Below the pieces are notes generated by a model. The model searched no databases, had not been told where the DNA came from, and saw only the letters and a list, made by a program, of their open reading frames with translations. From positions 62,001-126,000 of the forward strand of contig JAEWJK010000008.1 of assembly GCA_023386555.1 (NCBI GenBank): DNA of 64,000 bases, read 5' to 3'. This document shows, piece by piece, positions 23,542 through 33,008 of the stretch (within the stretch, counting starts at the first letter, position 1; each line of letters opens with the position of its first letter). The position numbers were made by a program, and so were the translations under genes. The DNA comes from Bacteroidota bacterium. Lineage in GTDB: Bacteria > Bacteroidota > Bacteroidia > Chitinophagales > Chitinophagaceae.

Positions 23542-24804
23542 TTAGTTCAAAAATACTTTTCCTTTATTGATTATGCCAATTACTTTTCCACTAAGGTGCA
23601 TACCGATAACAGGAGTATTAGAAGATTTGCTTTTGATATTTTCTTTTTCGAATATAAATTTTCCTTTTCGTGTAAAGAGCGTAAGTTCTGCCGTTGCTTT
23701 TTCAACAATTGAAGATGACATTACCTGCAGCACTTTACTACAATTCAAGCAGAACAATTGAACAATTTGATCAGTTGTTAACCGAGGGATGGCTGAATTC
23801 ACTAAAGCAAAAGCCGACTCTAAACCGATCATTCCATCTTTAGCATATTCAAATTCTACGACTTTATTATCCCAATGTTGCGGAAAATGATGTGTTGCAA
23901 TACAATCAACATCTCCATTTAATACTGCTTGTTTCAATGCCGCTACATCAGCTTTTGTTCGAAGTGGAGGAGAAACTTTCAGGTTGGTATCATAACCCGT
24001 CATGTCTTCTTCTGAAAAGAATAGATGATATGGTGTAACACTGCAACTTACATTCAATCCATCTGATTTCGCTTGCTTGATGAGTTCAATACTTTTTGCG
24101 GTAGATACTCCTGTAAAATGAATTTTACTTCCTGTATATTTTACAAGTTCAATATCTCTTTTTATGATGAGTTCTTCTGCTAAAGCAGGAATACCGGGCA
24201 AGCCTAATTGTGTTGATGTGATGCCTTCATTCATCAACCCATGACCACTTAAACTTTTGTCAATAGGAATTTGAATAACTGTTCCATCAAAAGCTTTTAC
24301 ATATTGCAAAGCTTTTAAGAGAAGACCTGATGATTGTACTGGATTCGTTCCATCTGTAAAAGCGATGGCACCTGAGTTTTTCATATCGTACATTTCAGCC
24401 AGTTCTTTTCCTGAACATCCTTTCGTTAAAGCACCTAAAGGATAAATCTTCACCGGAAGTTCTTTCGCTTTTTGTACGATGTATTCGATCTGAGATTTTG
24501 AATCTGCAACCGGATTTGTATTTGGTATCACGCAGACTTTCGTAAAACCTCCTGCTGCAGCTGCATTAGCTCCGGTGCTAAGTGTTTCTTTATGTTCGTA
24601 GCCTGGGTCGCAGAAATTTGAGAAAATGTCTATCCAGCCTGGTGATAAAATGATATCTTCCTGTTCAATTACAGTATCAGCATTTCCAGAAAAATTCTCT
24701 TGTATGGTTTCAATTAATCCATCTTTAATAAAAATATCTTTAACTGAATTGTTATGAGGAGAGAGGGGATCAATTATCAGTGCCTTCCTGACAAGTATAG
24801 TCAT
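23542..24804 (-). CDS. pyrC: dihydroorotase
   Basis: The ATG at 24804 gives a 420-residue amidohydrolase (MTILVRKALIIDPLSPHNNS). The frame extended to 24996 is antisense to the tRNA gene and is rejected. It has the type I dihydroorotase pattern PGWIDIFSNFCDPGYEHKET. The canonical metal pair HxH reads DIFSNF, so the two N-terminal histidines are missing. A late His pair appears in CIATHHFPQHWDNK. In Bacteroidota many annotated dihydroorotases look like this, so it may be a PyrC-like pseudoenzyme or one with altered metal binding. It starts the heptose/GT operon. Confidence 0.8.
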   Translation of the reverse strand: MTILVRKALIIDPLSPHNNSVKDIFIKDGLIETIQENFSGNADTVIEQEDIILSPGWIDIFSNFCDPGYEHKETLSTGANAAAAGGFTKVCVIPNTNPVADSKSQIEYIVQKAKELPVKIYPLGALTKGCSGKELAEMYDMKNSGAIAFTDGTNPVQSSGLLLKALQYVKAFDGTVIQIPIDKSLSGHGLMNEGITSTQLGLPGIPALAEELIIKRDIELVKYTGSKIHFTGVSTAKSIELIKQAKSDGLNVSCSVTPYHLFFSEEDMTGYDTNLKVSPPLRTKADVAALKQAVLNGDVDCIATHHFPQHWDNKVVEFEYAKDGMIGLESAFALVNSAIPRLTTDQIVQLFCLNCSKVLQVMSSSIVEKATAELTLFTRKGKFIFEKENIKSKSSNTPVIGMHLSGKVIGIINKGKVFLN

Positions 24805-24917
24805 CGTAAGCAGTAAAATTTTGTGCAATATAGCCTGAAAATTTTGTTTGCACTCTGGTATATTTGCAAACGATAAATGGTAACGATTCAGTAAGTGGTA
24901 GCCAGGGTTGATAATTT

Positions 24918-24991
24918 CGGGTGGTAGCGCAGTCCGGTAGCGTGTTTGCATGGGGTGCAAGAGGTCGCTGGTTCGAATCCAGTCCACCCGA
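24918..24991 (+). tRNA. tRNA-Pro (GGG anticodon)
   Basis: A 74-base cloverleaf: acceptor CGGGTGG pairs with CCACCCG, the D arm is GCGC...GCGT, the anticodon stem is TTTGC/GCAAG-type with loop ATGGGGT (anticodon GGG) and the T arm is GCTGGTTCGAATCCAGT. The CCA end is not encoded. A TATATTTG box at 24859-24866 may be its promoter. Confidence 0.93.
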
Positions 24992-25038
24992 CTCAAAGAT
25001 TATATATTCAAATTTTGGGTGAGAATTTCACCCGAGAA

Positions 25039-25063
25039 AAAAGTGACTTTAATAGTCACTTTT
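25039..25063. terminator. terminator after tRNA-Pro
   Basis: AAAAGTGACT pairs with AGTCACTTTT around TTAAT. It sits between the tRNA and the convergent small gene at 25079 and has A and T tracts on both sides, so it may serve both. Confidence 0.8.
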
Positions 25064-25078
25064 CATTTTATAGATGGT

Positions 25079-25366
25079 TCAATCTTCTAAAATATCCCAG
25101 GTATTCGGTGCTTTTGGAGCAATCTCCTCTTCAGATTTCGTAGATTCATTTGCTTTTAATGCCTCATCACTAAGTTCTTCTTCAGGCCTTTTAAAAATAT
25201 CTGTATTAACATTTTCAATATCCTGCTCAGTGATCTTATCATTCGGGTCAGAAATATGTTTGCGGATTTTTTCTCTCGTTACTTCATCCACATAACGATT
25301 ATGATCATCCACAAAACGGTCTGGATTTATATTCTCCGTTGGATTATTATCCTTTTCACGTTCCAT
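25079..25366 (-). CDS. acidic hydrophilic protein, unknown
   Basis: A 95-residue protein read from the ATG at 25366 (MEREKDNNPTENINPDRFVD). It is rich in Glu, Asp, Lys and Asn with no hydrophobic core and ends in PNTWDILED. A helix is likely in YVDEVTREKIRKHI. The frame open to 25426 adds 20 residues without support. It is convergent with the tRNA and divergent from smc. No family is recognised. Confidence 0.55.
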   Translation of the reverse strand: MEREKDNNPTENINPDRFVDDHNRYVDEVTREKIRKHISDPNDKITEQDIENVNTDIFKRPEEELSDEALKANESTKSEEEIAPKAPNTWDILED

Positions 25367-25641
25367 ATCAATGGTTTTAAAGCTGATAGTTAAAAATCTA
25401 TGCCACAAACGGCAGTAATAATCCAATCTCTAATAAATTATATCATTTAAGTCGTATAAACTTTCACTATTCATTGCGAGTAATTGAAAATCAATGCATC
25501 TACCTTTATCCACATTTTTATTTCCACCCCTTATTAACAAGTGAACAACCTGTGATTTCTGTTTGAAAGGAATTACATTATGTTCGTTGTGTTATACGGA
25601 ATGGAAGTATTGGTACACCTTGAAAAGACACTTTGTCGAAT

Positions 25642-28600
25642 ATGAGACTTAAATCATTAGAGATTAAAGGGTTCAAAAGTTTTGCTGACAAGACAATCGT
25701 GAGTTTTGATGAAGGCATAACTGGAATTATTGGACCTAATGGATGCGGTAAGAGTAATATTATCGATTCAATCAGATGGGTAATTGGTGAACAAAAAATA
25801 TCTGCACTGCGTTCAGAAAACCTGGAAGCACTTGTTTTTAATGGAAGTAAAACAAGAAGTGCAAGCGGTTTAGCAGAAGTTACTCTCACATTTGAGAATA
25901 CAAGAAACTTATTGCCTACAGAGTTCAGCACTGTAAGTGTCACTCGTCGTTTCTATAAAAATGGTGAAAGCGAATATCGTTTGAACGATGTAACCTGTCG
26001 TTTGAAAGATATTCATAACCTGTTTTTGGATACAGGGGTTTCTAATGACAGTTATGCCATCATCGAATTGGGTATGGTGGATGATATCATTAAAGACAAA
26101 GAGAATAGCCGTAGAAGAATGTTAGAGCAGGCTGCTGGTATCACTATTTATAAAACAAGAAAAAAAGAGGCGAAGAATAAGCTTGATGCAACTGAACAAG
26201 ATCTGAATCGTATTGAAGATCTTTTGTTCGAGATCAACAATCAGCTAAAAACCTTAGAGAACCAGGCAAAGAAGGCTGAGAAGTATTACGAGATAAAGAA
26301 AGATTACAAAGAGATATCTGTTGAGTTAGCAAAAGCTGCACTCGAAGGTTTCAACATCACTTATAAAGAATTAAACGAACAACAGGAAGTTGAAACCGAT
26401 AAGAAAGTTCAGTTAGAAGCTGAGATCGCTACAGAGGAAGCTGCTATTGAACAAGAGAAAGTTGGTTTCATTGAGAAAGAAAGAGCATTACAATCTCAGC
26501 AGCATGAGTTCAATGATCTTGTACAAACACTTCGTACGAAAGAGAACGAAAAAAATCTTGCTACACAAAAGCTTCAGTATTTAAGAGAGAAAGAAACTTC
26601 ATTAAAGGAGTTTTTAGACAAAGCTGAAGGCCAGTTAAAAACCATTGGTGATTCTATTGAATACACTCAAATGCAGGTTGGTGAGGAAGAAGCCAGGCTT
26701 GCAGATCTTGCTGACAGTGTTGAAGCTGCAAAACTTGATGTTGAAGACAAGAGAAGAAACTTTGATGAGAAAAGAGGTAGTGTAGATTCTTTAAGAGGTC
26801 AGTACCAGCAAATACAAAGAAGCCAGTTTGATGCTGAGAAAAAAGTGGCTATCGCTGATACATCTATTCAAAATCTTCAGAGAGCACAGGCACAATTAAC
26901 AGAAGAAAAGCAGAATAGGGAATACCAGCTTCAGCAGTTAGAGAATGAGTTGAAGGAGAAAGAAGAGAATCTTGAAGCAAAGCGAATTGATCTTCAACAA
27001 TTGCAGGATCAACACGAAAGAACGAAAGAACAGATATTAGAAACACAGTCAGCTTTAGAAGTTCTCAGAAATAAATTAGCTGAAGAGAATCGTAAACTCG
27101 ATTCAAAAAGAAATGAACATGATCTGTTGAAGAGTTTGATCGATTCGATGGAAGGATATCCTGAGAGTGTGAAGTTCTTACACAATAACCCTAACTGGAA
27201 TCATCATGCACCGATTCTTTCAGATATCATATATGTGAAGGAAGAATACCGTACTGCAGTTGAGAATGTTTTGGAACCTTACCTGAACTACTATGTGGTG
27301 AATGATATGCAGGAAGGTTTACAGGCTGTTCACTTGTTGGATGCAAATCAAAAAGGTAAAGCAAACTTCTTCATGCTGGATAGGGTGAATAATTTTACTC
27401 CATCAGAAACACATCAGCCATTCGATACAATTAAAGCGATTGATGTTATTGAAGTGGATGAGAAGTATAAAAACCTTGCAGAGTATCTTCTAGGCCATGT
27501 TTACATTGCTAATAACGAAGAGGCAATTGTAAACAGCAACGGAAGTGTTGTTCTAGAAAAACATGGTAAATATGTAAAAGGCAAATTCACTTTAACCGGT
27601 GGAAGTGTTGGTTTATTTGAAGGAAAGAAGATTGGTCGTGTAAAGAACTTAGAAAAATTGCATGACGAGATCGTAGCCCAGGAAGCTGTGGTGAATGCTT
27701 TGAAAGCTGATATGCAAAGTAAACACAACGAAGTGATCGGTTTTAACGAACAGCTGAAAGAAAATGCAATTCGCCAGACTGAAACTGAGATCAATCAACT
27801 AACTAACCAGGTATTTGCTACAAAGAATAAAATAGAGAACCTGCAGGCAGCTCAACAAAATGCAGAGCAAAGACTTGATGATATTTCTGTACGATTACAA
27901 GATGAGCAGGATTCTATCGCTTCAACAAGAGAAGAACTTCTTTCATTGAATAAAAAGTTACAGGAAACCACTCAATCATTAGCAGTTGTTGAAAGTGATT
28001 ACCAAATTGCTGAGCAGGAATATAATTTTGCTTCTGCAACTTTCAATCAAAATAATCTACAGTTAACAGTTCAACAAAGTAAGATCACAAGCTTAAAACA
28101 GGAATTGGTTTTCAAACAAAACCAATTGAACGATCTTCATACACAGATCACCACCAATACTGCACAATTAAGTGATGCATCTAATGCTATCACAGAATCG
28201 CAGGAGGCTTTAGTTGCTGCTGAAGAAGGGTTACTGGATATGATGCGTAAGAAAGAAGAAGAAGAGCAGAAACTAAATGAAGCAGACCAGGCTTATTACA
28301 ATCTTCGTAATGCTTTGCAGGAAAAAGAGAGTGAGCTAAGGCATAAGGTGAAGAGCAAAGAGATGATCGATCACTTGCTTACCGAAATAAAAGACAGGTT
28401 GAATGAATTAAAACTTCAGCTTGCCGGCATGAAAGAGAGGTTGAATGTTGAATTTAGAATAGAACTTGATGAAATTTTAGACCAGGCAAGAACAACTGAA
28501 TCAACTTTAGAAGAACTACAGGCAAGTTCAGACAGGATGAAAAAACGCCTGGAAAACATGGGTGAGGTGAATCCTACAGCTATTGAAGCTTTCCAGGAGA

Positions 28601-29163
28601 TGAAGAAGCGTTATGAATTCATCCTTGAACAAAAGAATGATCTTGTAAGTGCAAAGGAAAGTTTATTACAAACCATCCAGGAAGTGGAAGCTACAGCCAA
28701 TCAGCAATTCCTCGATACATTCAATAAGGTAAGAGAGAATTTTCAGAAAGTATTTAAAGCATTGTTTACTGAAGAAGATACTGCTGATATGGTTCTGGAA
28801 AACCCTGAAAACTTAGCAGAAACCGGAATTGATATTGTTGCGAAGCCTAAAGGTAAACGTCCATCATCCATCACACAGTTAAGTGGTGGTGAGAAAACCT
28901 TAACGGCAACAGCTTTATTGTTTGCAATCTATCTTATCAAGCCTGCACCATTCTGTATTTTGGATGAGGTTGATGCACCATTGGATGATGCTAACGTAGG
29001 TAAGTTCACCAACATGATCAAACAGTTCAGCGAGAACTCACAGTTCATCATCGTTACGCATAATAAAATGACCATGGGTGCCGTTGATGTGATCTACGGT
29101 GTTACCATGCAGGAACCTGGTGTAAGTAAATTGGTTCCGGTAGATTTTCGAAGTTTGAACTAA
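25642..29163 (+). CDS. smc: chromosome segregation protein SMC
   Basis: A 1173-residue SMC ATPase read from the ATG at 25642 (MRLKSLEIKGFKSFADKT); a TTG nine bases earlier is not needed. The N-terminal head has the Walker A loop GPNGCGKSN (about residues 32-40). Two long coiled coils flank the hinge (about residues 500-650) and the C-terminal head has the signature QLSGGEKTL and Walker B FCILDEVDAPLDD. SMC with ScpAB condenses and segregates the chromosome. It is monocistronic, with a terminator 30 bases after the stop. scpA and scpB are not in the window. Confidence 0.97.
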   Translation: MRLKSLEIKGFKSFADKTIVSFDEGITGIIGPNGCGKSNIIDSIRWVIGEQKISALRSENLEALVFNGSKTRSASGLAEVTLTFENTRNLLPTEFSTVSVTRRFYKNGESEYRLNDVTCRLKDIHNLFLDTGVSNDSYAIIELGMVDDIIKDKENSRRRMLEQAAGITIYKTRKKEAKNKLDATEQDLNRIEDLLFEINNQLKTLENQAKKAEKYYEIKKDYKEISVELAKAALEGFNITYKELNEQQEVETDKKVQLEAEIATEEAAIEQEKVGFIEKERALQSQQHEFNDLVQTLRTKENEKNLATQKLQYLREKETSLKEFLDKAEGQLKTIGDSIEYTQMQVGEEEARLADLADSVEAAKLDVEDKRRNFDEKRGSVDSLRGQYQQIQRSQFDAEKKVAIADTSIQNLQRAQAQLTEEKQNREYQLQQLENELKEKEENLEAKRIDLQQLQDQHERTKEQILETQSALEVLRNKLAEENRKLDSKRNEHDLLKSLIDSMEGYPESVKFLHNNPNWNHHAPILSDIIYVKEEYRTAVENVLEPYLNYYVVNDMQEGLQAVHLLDANQKGKANFFMLDRVNNFTPSETHQPFDTIKAIDVIEVDEKYKNLAEYLLGHVYIANNEEAIVNSNGSVVLEKHGKYVKGKFTLTGGSVGLFEGKKIGRVKNLEKLHDEIVAQEAVVNALKADMQSKHNEVIGFNEQLKENAIRQTETEINQLTNQVFATKNKIENLQAAQQNAEQRLDDISVRLQDEQDSIASTREELLSLNKKLQETTQSLAVVESDYQIAEQEYNFASATFNQNNLQLTVQQSKITSLKQELVFKQNQLNDLHTQITTNTAQLSDASNAITESQEALVAAEEGLLDMMRKKEEEEQKLNEADQAYYNLRNALQEKESELRHKVKSKEMIDHLLTEIKDRLNELKLQLAGMKERLNVEFRIELDEILDQARTTESTLEELQASSDRMKKRLENMGEVNPTAIEAFQEMKKRYEFILEQKNDLVSAKESLLQTIQEVEATANQQFLDTFNKVRENFQKVFKALFTEEDTADMVLENPENLAETGIDIVAKPKGKRPSSITQLSGGEKTLTATALLFAIYLIKPAPFCILDEVDAPLDDANVGKFTNMIKQFSENSQFIIVTHNKMTMGAVDVIYGVTMQEPGVSKLVPVDFRSLN

Positions 29164-29191
29164 CCATTCATCTATAACCATTAATTGAGAA

Positions 29192-29218
29192 AGTCCTGCC
29201 TCGTTGCAGGATTTTTTC
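29192..29218 (+). terminator. terminator after smc
   Basis: TCCTGC (29194-29199) pairs with GCAGGA (29206-29211) and a T-run follows. Confidence 0.85.
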
Positions 29219-29275
29219 GTTTTCCCATATTCAGCTGGCATTGTAGTTGTGTTGATTGCTAACTATTTATCTAAA

Positions 29276-31813
29276 ATGGCAACTATCAAAATACGCTTAT
29301 TTATTCTTGGTTTGACCTGTATCCTGATTTCTGGGAATCTAGGTGCACAAACAACAACAATTATTGAGTCTGGAAAGGATTCTGCAACAGTAATTGCCGG
29401 AAAGCAATACAAACGAAGTGCTTTGCACAATTTCCTTTGGGGCAAATACAATCGTGAAGTATGGGCAACACCAGTAAGAGTTCCTAGACTAAACTTCGAT
29501 ACAACTAAGGGTGGCCTTCGTCCAACAGAAAAAGGTGGAGGAAAACAGACACGCCATCTTAGATTGAAAGGTGCAGATGGTAGAAACTATTCCATCCGTT
29601 CAATTGATAAACGTTATGGTAAATCATTGCCGGAAGAACTGGTAGGAACTTTTATTGAAGATATTGTAGACGATCAGATGTCTTCTGCATATCCTTATGC
29701 TGGCCTGGTAATAAAAAAATTAGCTTCAGCCGCAGGAATATATTCCACATATCCTGTTCTGTATTTTGTAGGAGATGACGTGAAGCTGGATACTTTTAGA
29801 AAAGAGTTTGCAAATCAATTATATACTTTAGAAGATCGTCCCGGTTCCAACAATGCAAAATATTACGGTGCAACCGATGTTGTGGAAACCGATGAAGTGA
29901 TGGAGATATTGGAAAAAGATCGTACAGCAAAAGTCGATCAACCTGCTTTTGTCAAAGCTCGTCTTTTTGATCTTTTTATTGGTGATTGGGATCGGCATGA
30001 AGGCCAATGGGAATGGGCTAAGTATGAAGAAAATGGAAAAGTTATTTATCGTCCCTTACCAAAAGATAGAGACCAGGCATTTTCTTATTACGATGGTTTG
30101 TTTGTAAGAATGATCACAAGGGCTCAAATTCCCTGGATGCAAAAATTTGAGGGCACTATCAGAGATGTTCCAGGTATGACTTACTTCTATCGCCCTGTTG
30201 ATATGCCAATGACCAATCAGCAAACATTAGATGTGTGGTTACAAAAAGCCAATGAATTAAAGCAGCAACTCACAGATGCTGTTATAGATCAGGCAGTGAA
30301 AGAATTGCCTGCAGAAATATACAATATCTCAGGAAATAAACTTGCCACTATTTTGAAAGGAAGAAGAGATGGGCTGACAGACTTTGCCCAATCTTTTTAT
30401 AAAACACTGGCTGCTGAAGTAGATGTTTTGGCAACAAAGAATAACGATATCATAAGAACAACCTATGCTGGTGATGATATTCGCCTTGATATTTTAACCA
30501 CTGACAATGCTTTATATTATTCAAGGACGTTCAAATCTTCAGAAACAAAAGAGATCAGAGTTTATGGCATAGGTGGAAATGATCAATACCAGGTAATAGG
30601 AGAGAAAACCAACGGAACAAAAATTCGTTTTATTGGTGGTGAGGGTAAAGATGTGTTTGAAACAGGGACAGCTTCAAGAAAAGTTTACATCTACGACAAT
30701 ACAGATAATACCTTCAACGCTGGAAATGCGAGATTACGTTTATCTGCAGACTCTATTGTTCACGATTATGATGATAGAAGAATTCCTAAAAGAGATAAAC
30801 TTGGTGTGGTTCCCAAGATTGGCTATACAAATGAGGACAGAGTATACGTTGGTCTTGGATTAGCATTAACTGACTATGCATTTAGAAAGTCTCCTTACGG
30901 TTCATTTAATGAGATATCAGCGAAATATTCATTTGCTCAAAAAGCCTTTAGCTATATGTATAAAGGCACATTTGTAGAAGTCCTAGGAAAATGGAATGTA
31001 AATCTAATGGCCGAATATGATGAAATAAGAGACCAGGATTTTTTGGGTGTTGGCAATAATTCTATAAAAGTAACAGATGAACGACATTATTATCGTTACC
31101 GAAACAGGGAAGCGAATGCATCTATTGGTCTTAGTAGGATCATGGGTCATCAAACAATAAGTTTCGCCGGTATATATCAGATGGTAAAAGTTCTGGCTGA
31201 TAATAATAAATTCATAACAGATCATCTTAATCCAACTATAAGTGATGTCTATGATACAAAGCAGTTCTTTGGTGGTAAGTTAGAATATGATTTCACCAAT
31301 GTAAATGATCCCTTTGTTCCTAGAAATGGTTTTAGGTTTAATACATCTGCAGAATATTTGTCCAACATTAAAGAGCGTAAAGATTTTACCCGTTTGACAG
31401 GTACATTAGGTGTAATTTTTCCAGTTGGTCCGTTTACGTTTGCATCAAGGATAGGAGCAGGCCATATCTTCGGACAACCGGAATTTTACCAGTTAAACCG
31501 TTTAGGAAGTGGCAATACTATCAGAGGTTTTTTACGATTCCGATTTTATGGCAACTCTGCACTCTATAATCAGAATGAATTACAGTTTAATTTCAATGTA
31601 AAATCCTATTTATACAGTGGCAAAATTGGTCTTATTGGATTATTTGATAATGGTAGAGTATGGCAGAAAGGGGAGACATCAAATAAATGGCATTATGCAG
31701 TGGGTGGGGGTCTAACTTTAGTTCCATTCAATCGGTTTTCTCTTACAGGAACTTATGCTGTTTCAAAAGAGGATGCCAGAATCAGTGTAAGAGTAGGGCA
31801 TTTTTTGAAGTAA
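29276..31813 (+). CDS. outer-membrane beta-barrel protein with kinase-like N-terminal domain
   Basis: The ATG at 29276 gives a signal peptide (ending LGAQ) and an 845-residue protein. Residues about 85-430 form a soluble domain with GDWDRHEGQW (236-245) and PKDRDQAF (262-269). These resemble the catalytic loop and metal-binding loop of HipA/CotH/Fam20-type atypical kinases, and a candidate nucleotide Lys lies in YSIRSIDKRYG. Residues about 540-845 are a BamA/TamA-type barrel (FGGKLEYDFTNVNDPFVPRN, GSGNTIRGFLRFRF). The gene stands alone. Fusions of this kind are seen across Bacteroidota; kinase activity is inference. Confidence 0.8.
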   Translation: MATIKIRLFILGLTCILISGNLGAQTTTIIESGKDSATVIAGKQYKRSALHNFLWGKYNREVWATPVRVPRLNFDTTKGGLRPTEKGGGKQTRHLRLKGADGRNYSIRSIDKRYGKSLPEELVGTFIEDIVDDQMSSAYPYAGLVIKKLASAAGIYSTYPVLYFVGDDVKLDTFRKEFANQLYTLEDRPGSNNAKYYGATDVVETDEVMEILEKDRTAKVDQPAFVKARLFDLFIGDWDRHEGQWEWAKYEENGKVIYRPLPKDRDQAFSYYDGLFVRMITRAQIPWMQKFEGTIRDVPGMTYFYRPVDMPMTNQQTLDVWLQKANELKQQLTDAVIDQAVKELPAEIYNISGNKLATILKGRRDGLTDFAQSFYKTLAAEVDVLATKNNDIIRTTYAGDDIRLDILTTDNALYYSRTFKSSETKEIRVYGIGGNDQYQVIGEKTNGTKIRFIGGEGKDVFETGTASRKVYIYDNTDNTFNAGNARLRLSADSIVHDYDDRRIPKRDKLGVVPKIGYTNEDRVYVGLGLALTDYAFRKSPYGSFNEISAKYSFAQKAFSYMYKGTFVEVLGKWNVNLMAEYDEIRDQDFLGVGNNSIKVTDERHYYRYRNREANASIGLSRIMGHQTISFAGIYQMVKVLADNNKFITDHLNPTISDVYDTKQFFGGKLEYDFTNVNDPFVPRNGFRFNTSAEYLSNIKERKDFTRLTGTLGVIFPVGPFTFASRIGAGHIFGQPEFYQLNRLGSGNTIRGFLRFRFYGNSALYNQNELQFNFNVKSYLYSGKIGLIGLFDNGRVWQKGETSNKWHYAVGGGLTLVPFNRFSLTGTYAVSKEDARISVRVGHFLK

Positions 31814-31842
31814 TACCACAAATCTGAATGTAAGTAATAAGA

Positions 31843-31850
31843 TACATTTG
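31843..31850 (+). promoter_or_regulatory. TAnnTTTG box four bases before a TTG start
   Basis: TACATTTG ends four bases before the TTG at 31855, the same geometry as at 14158-14170 and 58534-58522. It suggests a leaderless mRNA beginning at the TTG codon. Confidence 0.5.
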
Positions 31851-31854
31851 CTGC

Positions 31855-32277
31855 TTGCGTTCAATTGTTATCATATTATATATCGTTTGCTTCGGCTGTT
31901 ATGTTTTGTTTACCAGGCAGCCTGATTATTTTGACAGTGAACGAACAATAGGTATAATCATTCAACACAAGAATAGACTTGTTGCTCAATTTGCTGAAGC
32001 GGGAAACATTTATTATGCGGTTGTTCCTTACGAATTTCTGCATCATTCTAATGAGAGGGTAGAAGTGATCTACGAAACCTCTGATCTTTCAAAAGCAAAA
32101 CAATATGGAGTGCTTGGTTATTGGATTACATTCGGGGAGCTGATTGTTTCACTTATTATTATCTCTGTTCTATATTACGTTGCAGTATCTGTAACAAACA
32201 ATCCTACCTCAGAAGCTCTGATAGAAGAAATGGAAATGGGTAAAAGAAAGCCGAAAAGACCAAAATACGATAATTGA
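31855..32277 (+). CDS. two-pass membrane protein, unknown
   Basis: A 140-residue protein starting with TTG; the frame has no earlier in-frame start and the next Met is near the C-terminus. The N-terminal helix (SIVIILYIVCFGCYVLF) and a second helix (TFGELIVSLIIISVLYYVAV) bracket a soluble loop of about 70 residues with IGIIIQHKNRLVAQF and YYAVVPYEF. A basic tail (KRKPKRPKYDN) follows. The topology fits DUF3592-like proteins, but no family is certain. A promoter box sits four bases upstream. Confidence 0.6.
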   Translation: MRSIVIILYIVCFGCYVLFTRQPDYFDSERTIGIIIQHKNRLVAQFAEAGNIYYAVVPYEFLHHSNERVEVIYETSDLSKAKQYGVLGYWITFGELIVSLIIISVLYYVAVSVTNNPTSEALIEEMEMGKRKPKRPKYDN

Positions 32278-32417
32278 TTTGTTATTTCAGTTGAAGCTAT
32301 AATTTAAATTAGAATGTTGTTAGAACACGTAGGATCTAACGAAAATTACAACTATATAAAGCAGAGTCGACCTCGTTTGATTTAATTTAGCAATGATGTA
32401 TCACTAAGAAACTCAAC

Positions 32418-32984
32418 ATGATTAGAATTGCATTTTTATTTATCCTTATATCACTTACCAGTAGTTGTGAGTTGAATCGGAGAGAAAAAGCTGTAAGGGA
32501 AAAGGAAGCAGAACTTTTACAAAAGGAGCAGGACTTATTATTAAAGGAAAAATCATTGGCCTTAAAAGAAGAGGAATTGATAAAAAGAGAGAAAAAATTA
32601 GACAGCACTCTGGTTGATTCCACGCTAAAATTTTCAGCAGATTTAGTAGGGTTATGGAATGTAAAAATGGAATGTATAGAAACTTCTTGTGCCGGCTCAG
32701 CTGTAGGCGATGTAAAATCAGAGACCTGGCAATTAGCTTTTGATAGTACGTTTAATCTTATTGCAAATGTGGTCTCAGGAAATAATATTGCAAGAATCTA
32801 TACCGGAAGGTTCACAGGATCAGTTATTGAATTAATGCAGGAGGTAGTTAACACACCTTCTTCAGTTACTAAGATGAATGTGCGTTTAAATATTGTAGAT
32901 ACTAAAACACTCGAAGGGCAAAGAGAGATCATTCGTGAAAAGGATTGCCGCATTGTGTATTCACTGAGGCTTGATAAACAATAG
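32418..32984 (+). CDS. coiled-coil lipoprotein
   Basis: A 188-residue protein with a lipoprotein signal (LTSSC, Cys17). Residues about 20-63 form a charged coiled coil made of repeats such as REKEAELLQKEQDLLLKEKS. A C-terminal beta domain of about 120 residues follows (LVGLWNVKMECIETSC ... IVDTKTLEGQREI), resembling lipocalin-like or other extracytoplasmic beta domains. It is probably anchored to the outer membrane. The antiporter gene follows after 24 bases. Confidence 0.7.
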   Translation: MIRIAFLFILISLTSSCELNRREKAVREKEAELLQKEQDLLLKEKSLALKEEELIKREKKLDSTLVDSTLKFSADLVGLWNVKMECIETSCAGSAVGDVKSETWQLAFDSTFNLIANVVSGNNIARIYTGRFTGSVIELMQEVVNTPSSVTKMNVRLNIVDTKTLEGQREIIREKDCRIVYSLRLDKQ

Positions 32985-33008
32985 TTGTTAACTCATTTAG
33001 TTTTTTGG

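Noticed and set aside
24805..24996. N-terminal extension of the dihydroorotase
   Set aside because: It would be encoded by the reverse strand of the tRNA-Pro gene; the family start is at 24804.
25543..25620. Promoter of smc
   Set aside because: Several TTG and TTTG-like strings occur but none has the right spacing and TAnnTTTG pattern.
30633..30863. Plus-strand overlapping frame inside the outer-membrane protein
   Set aside because: It is an alternative frame inside a clear gene, with no family similarity.
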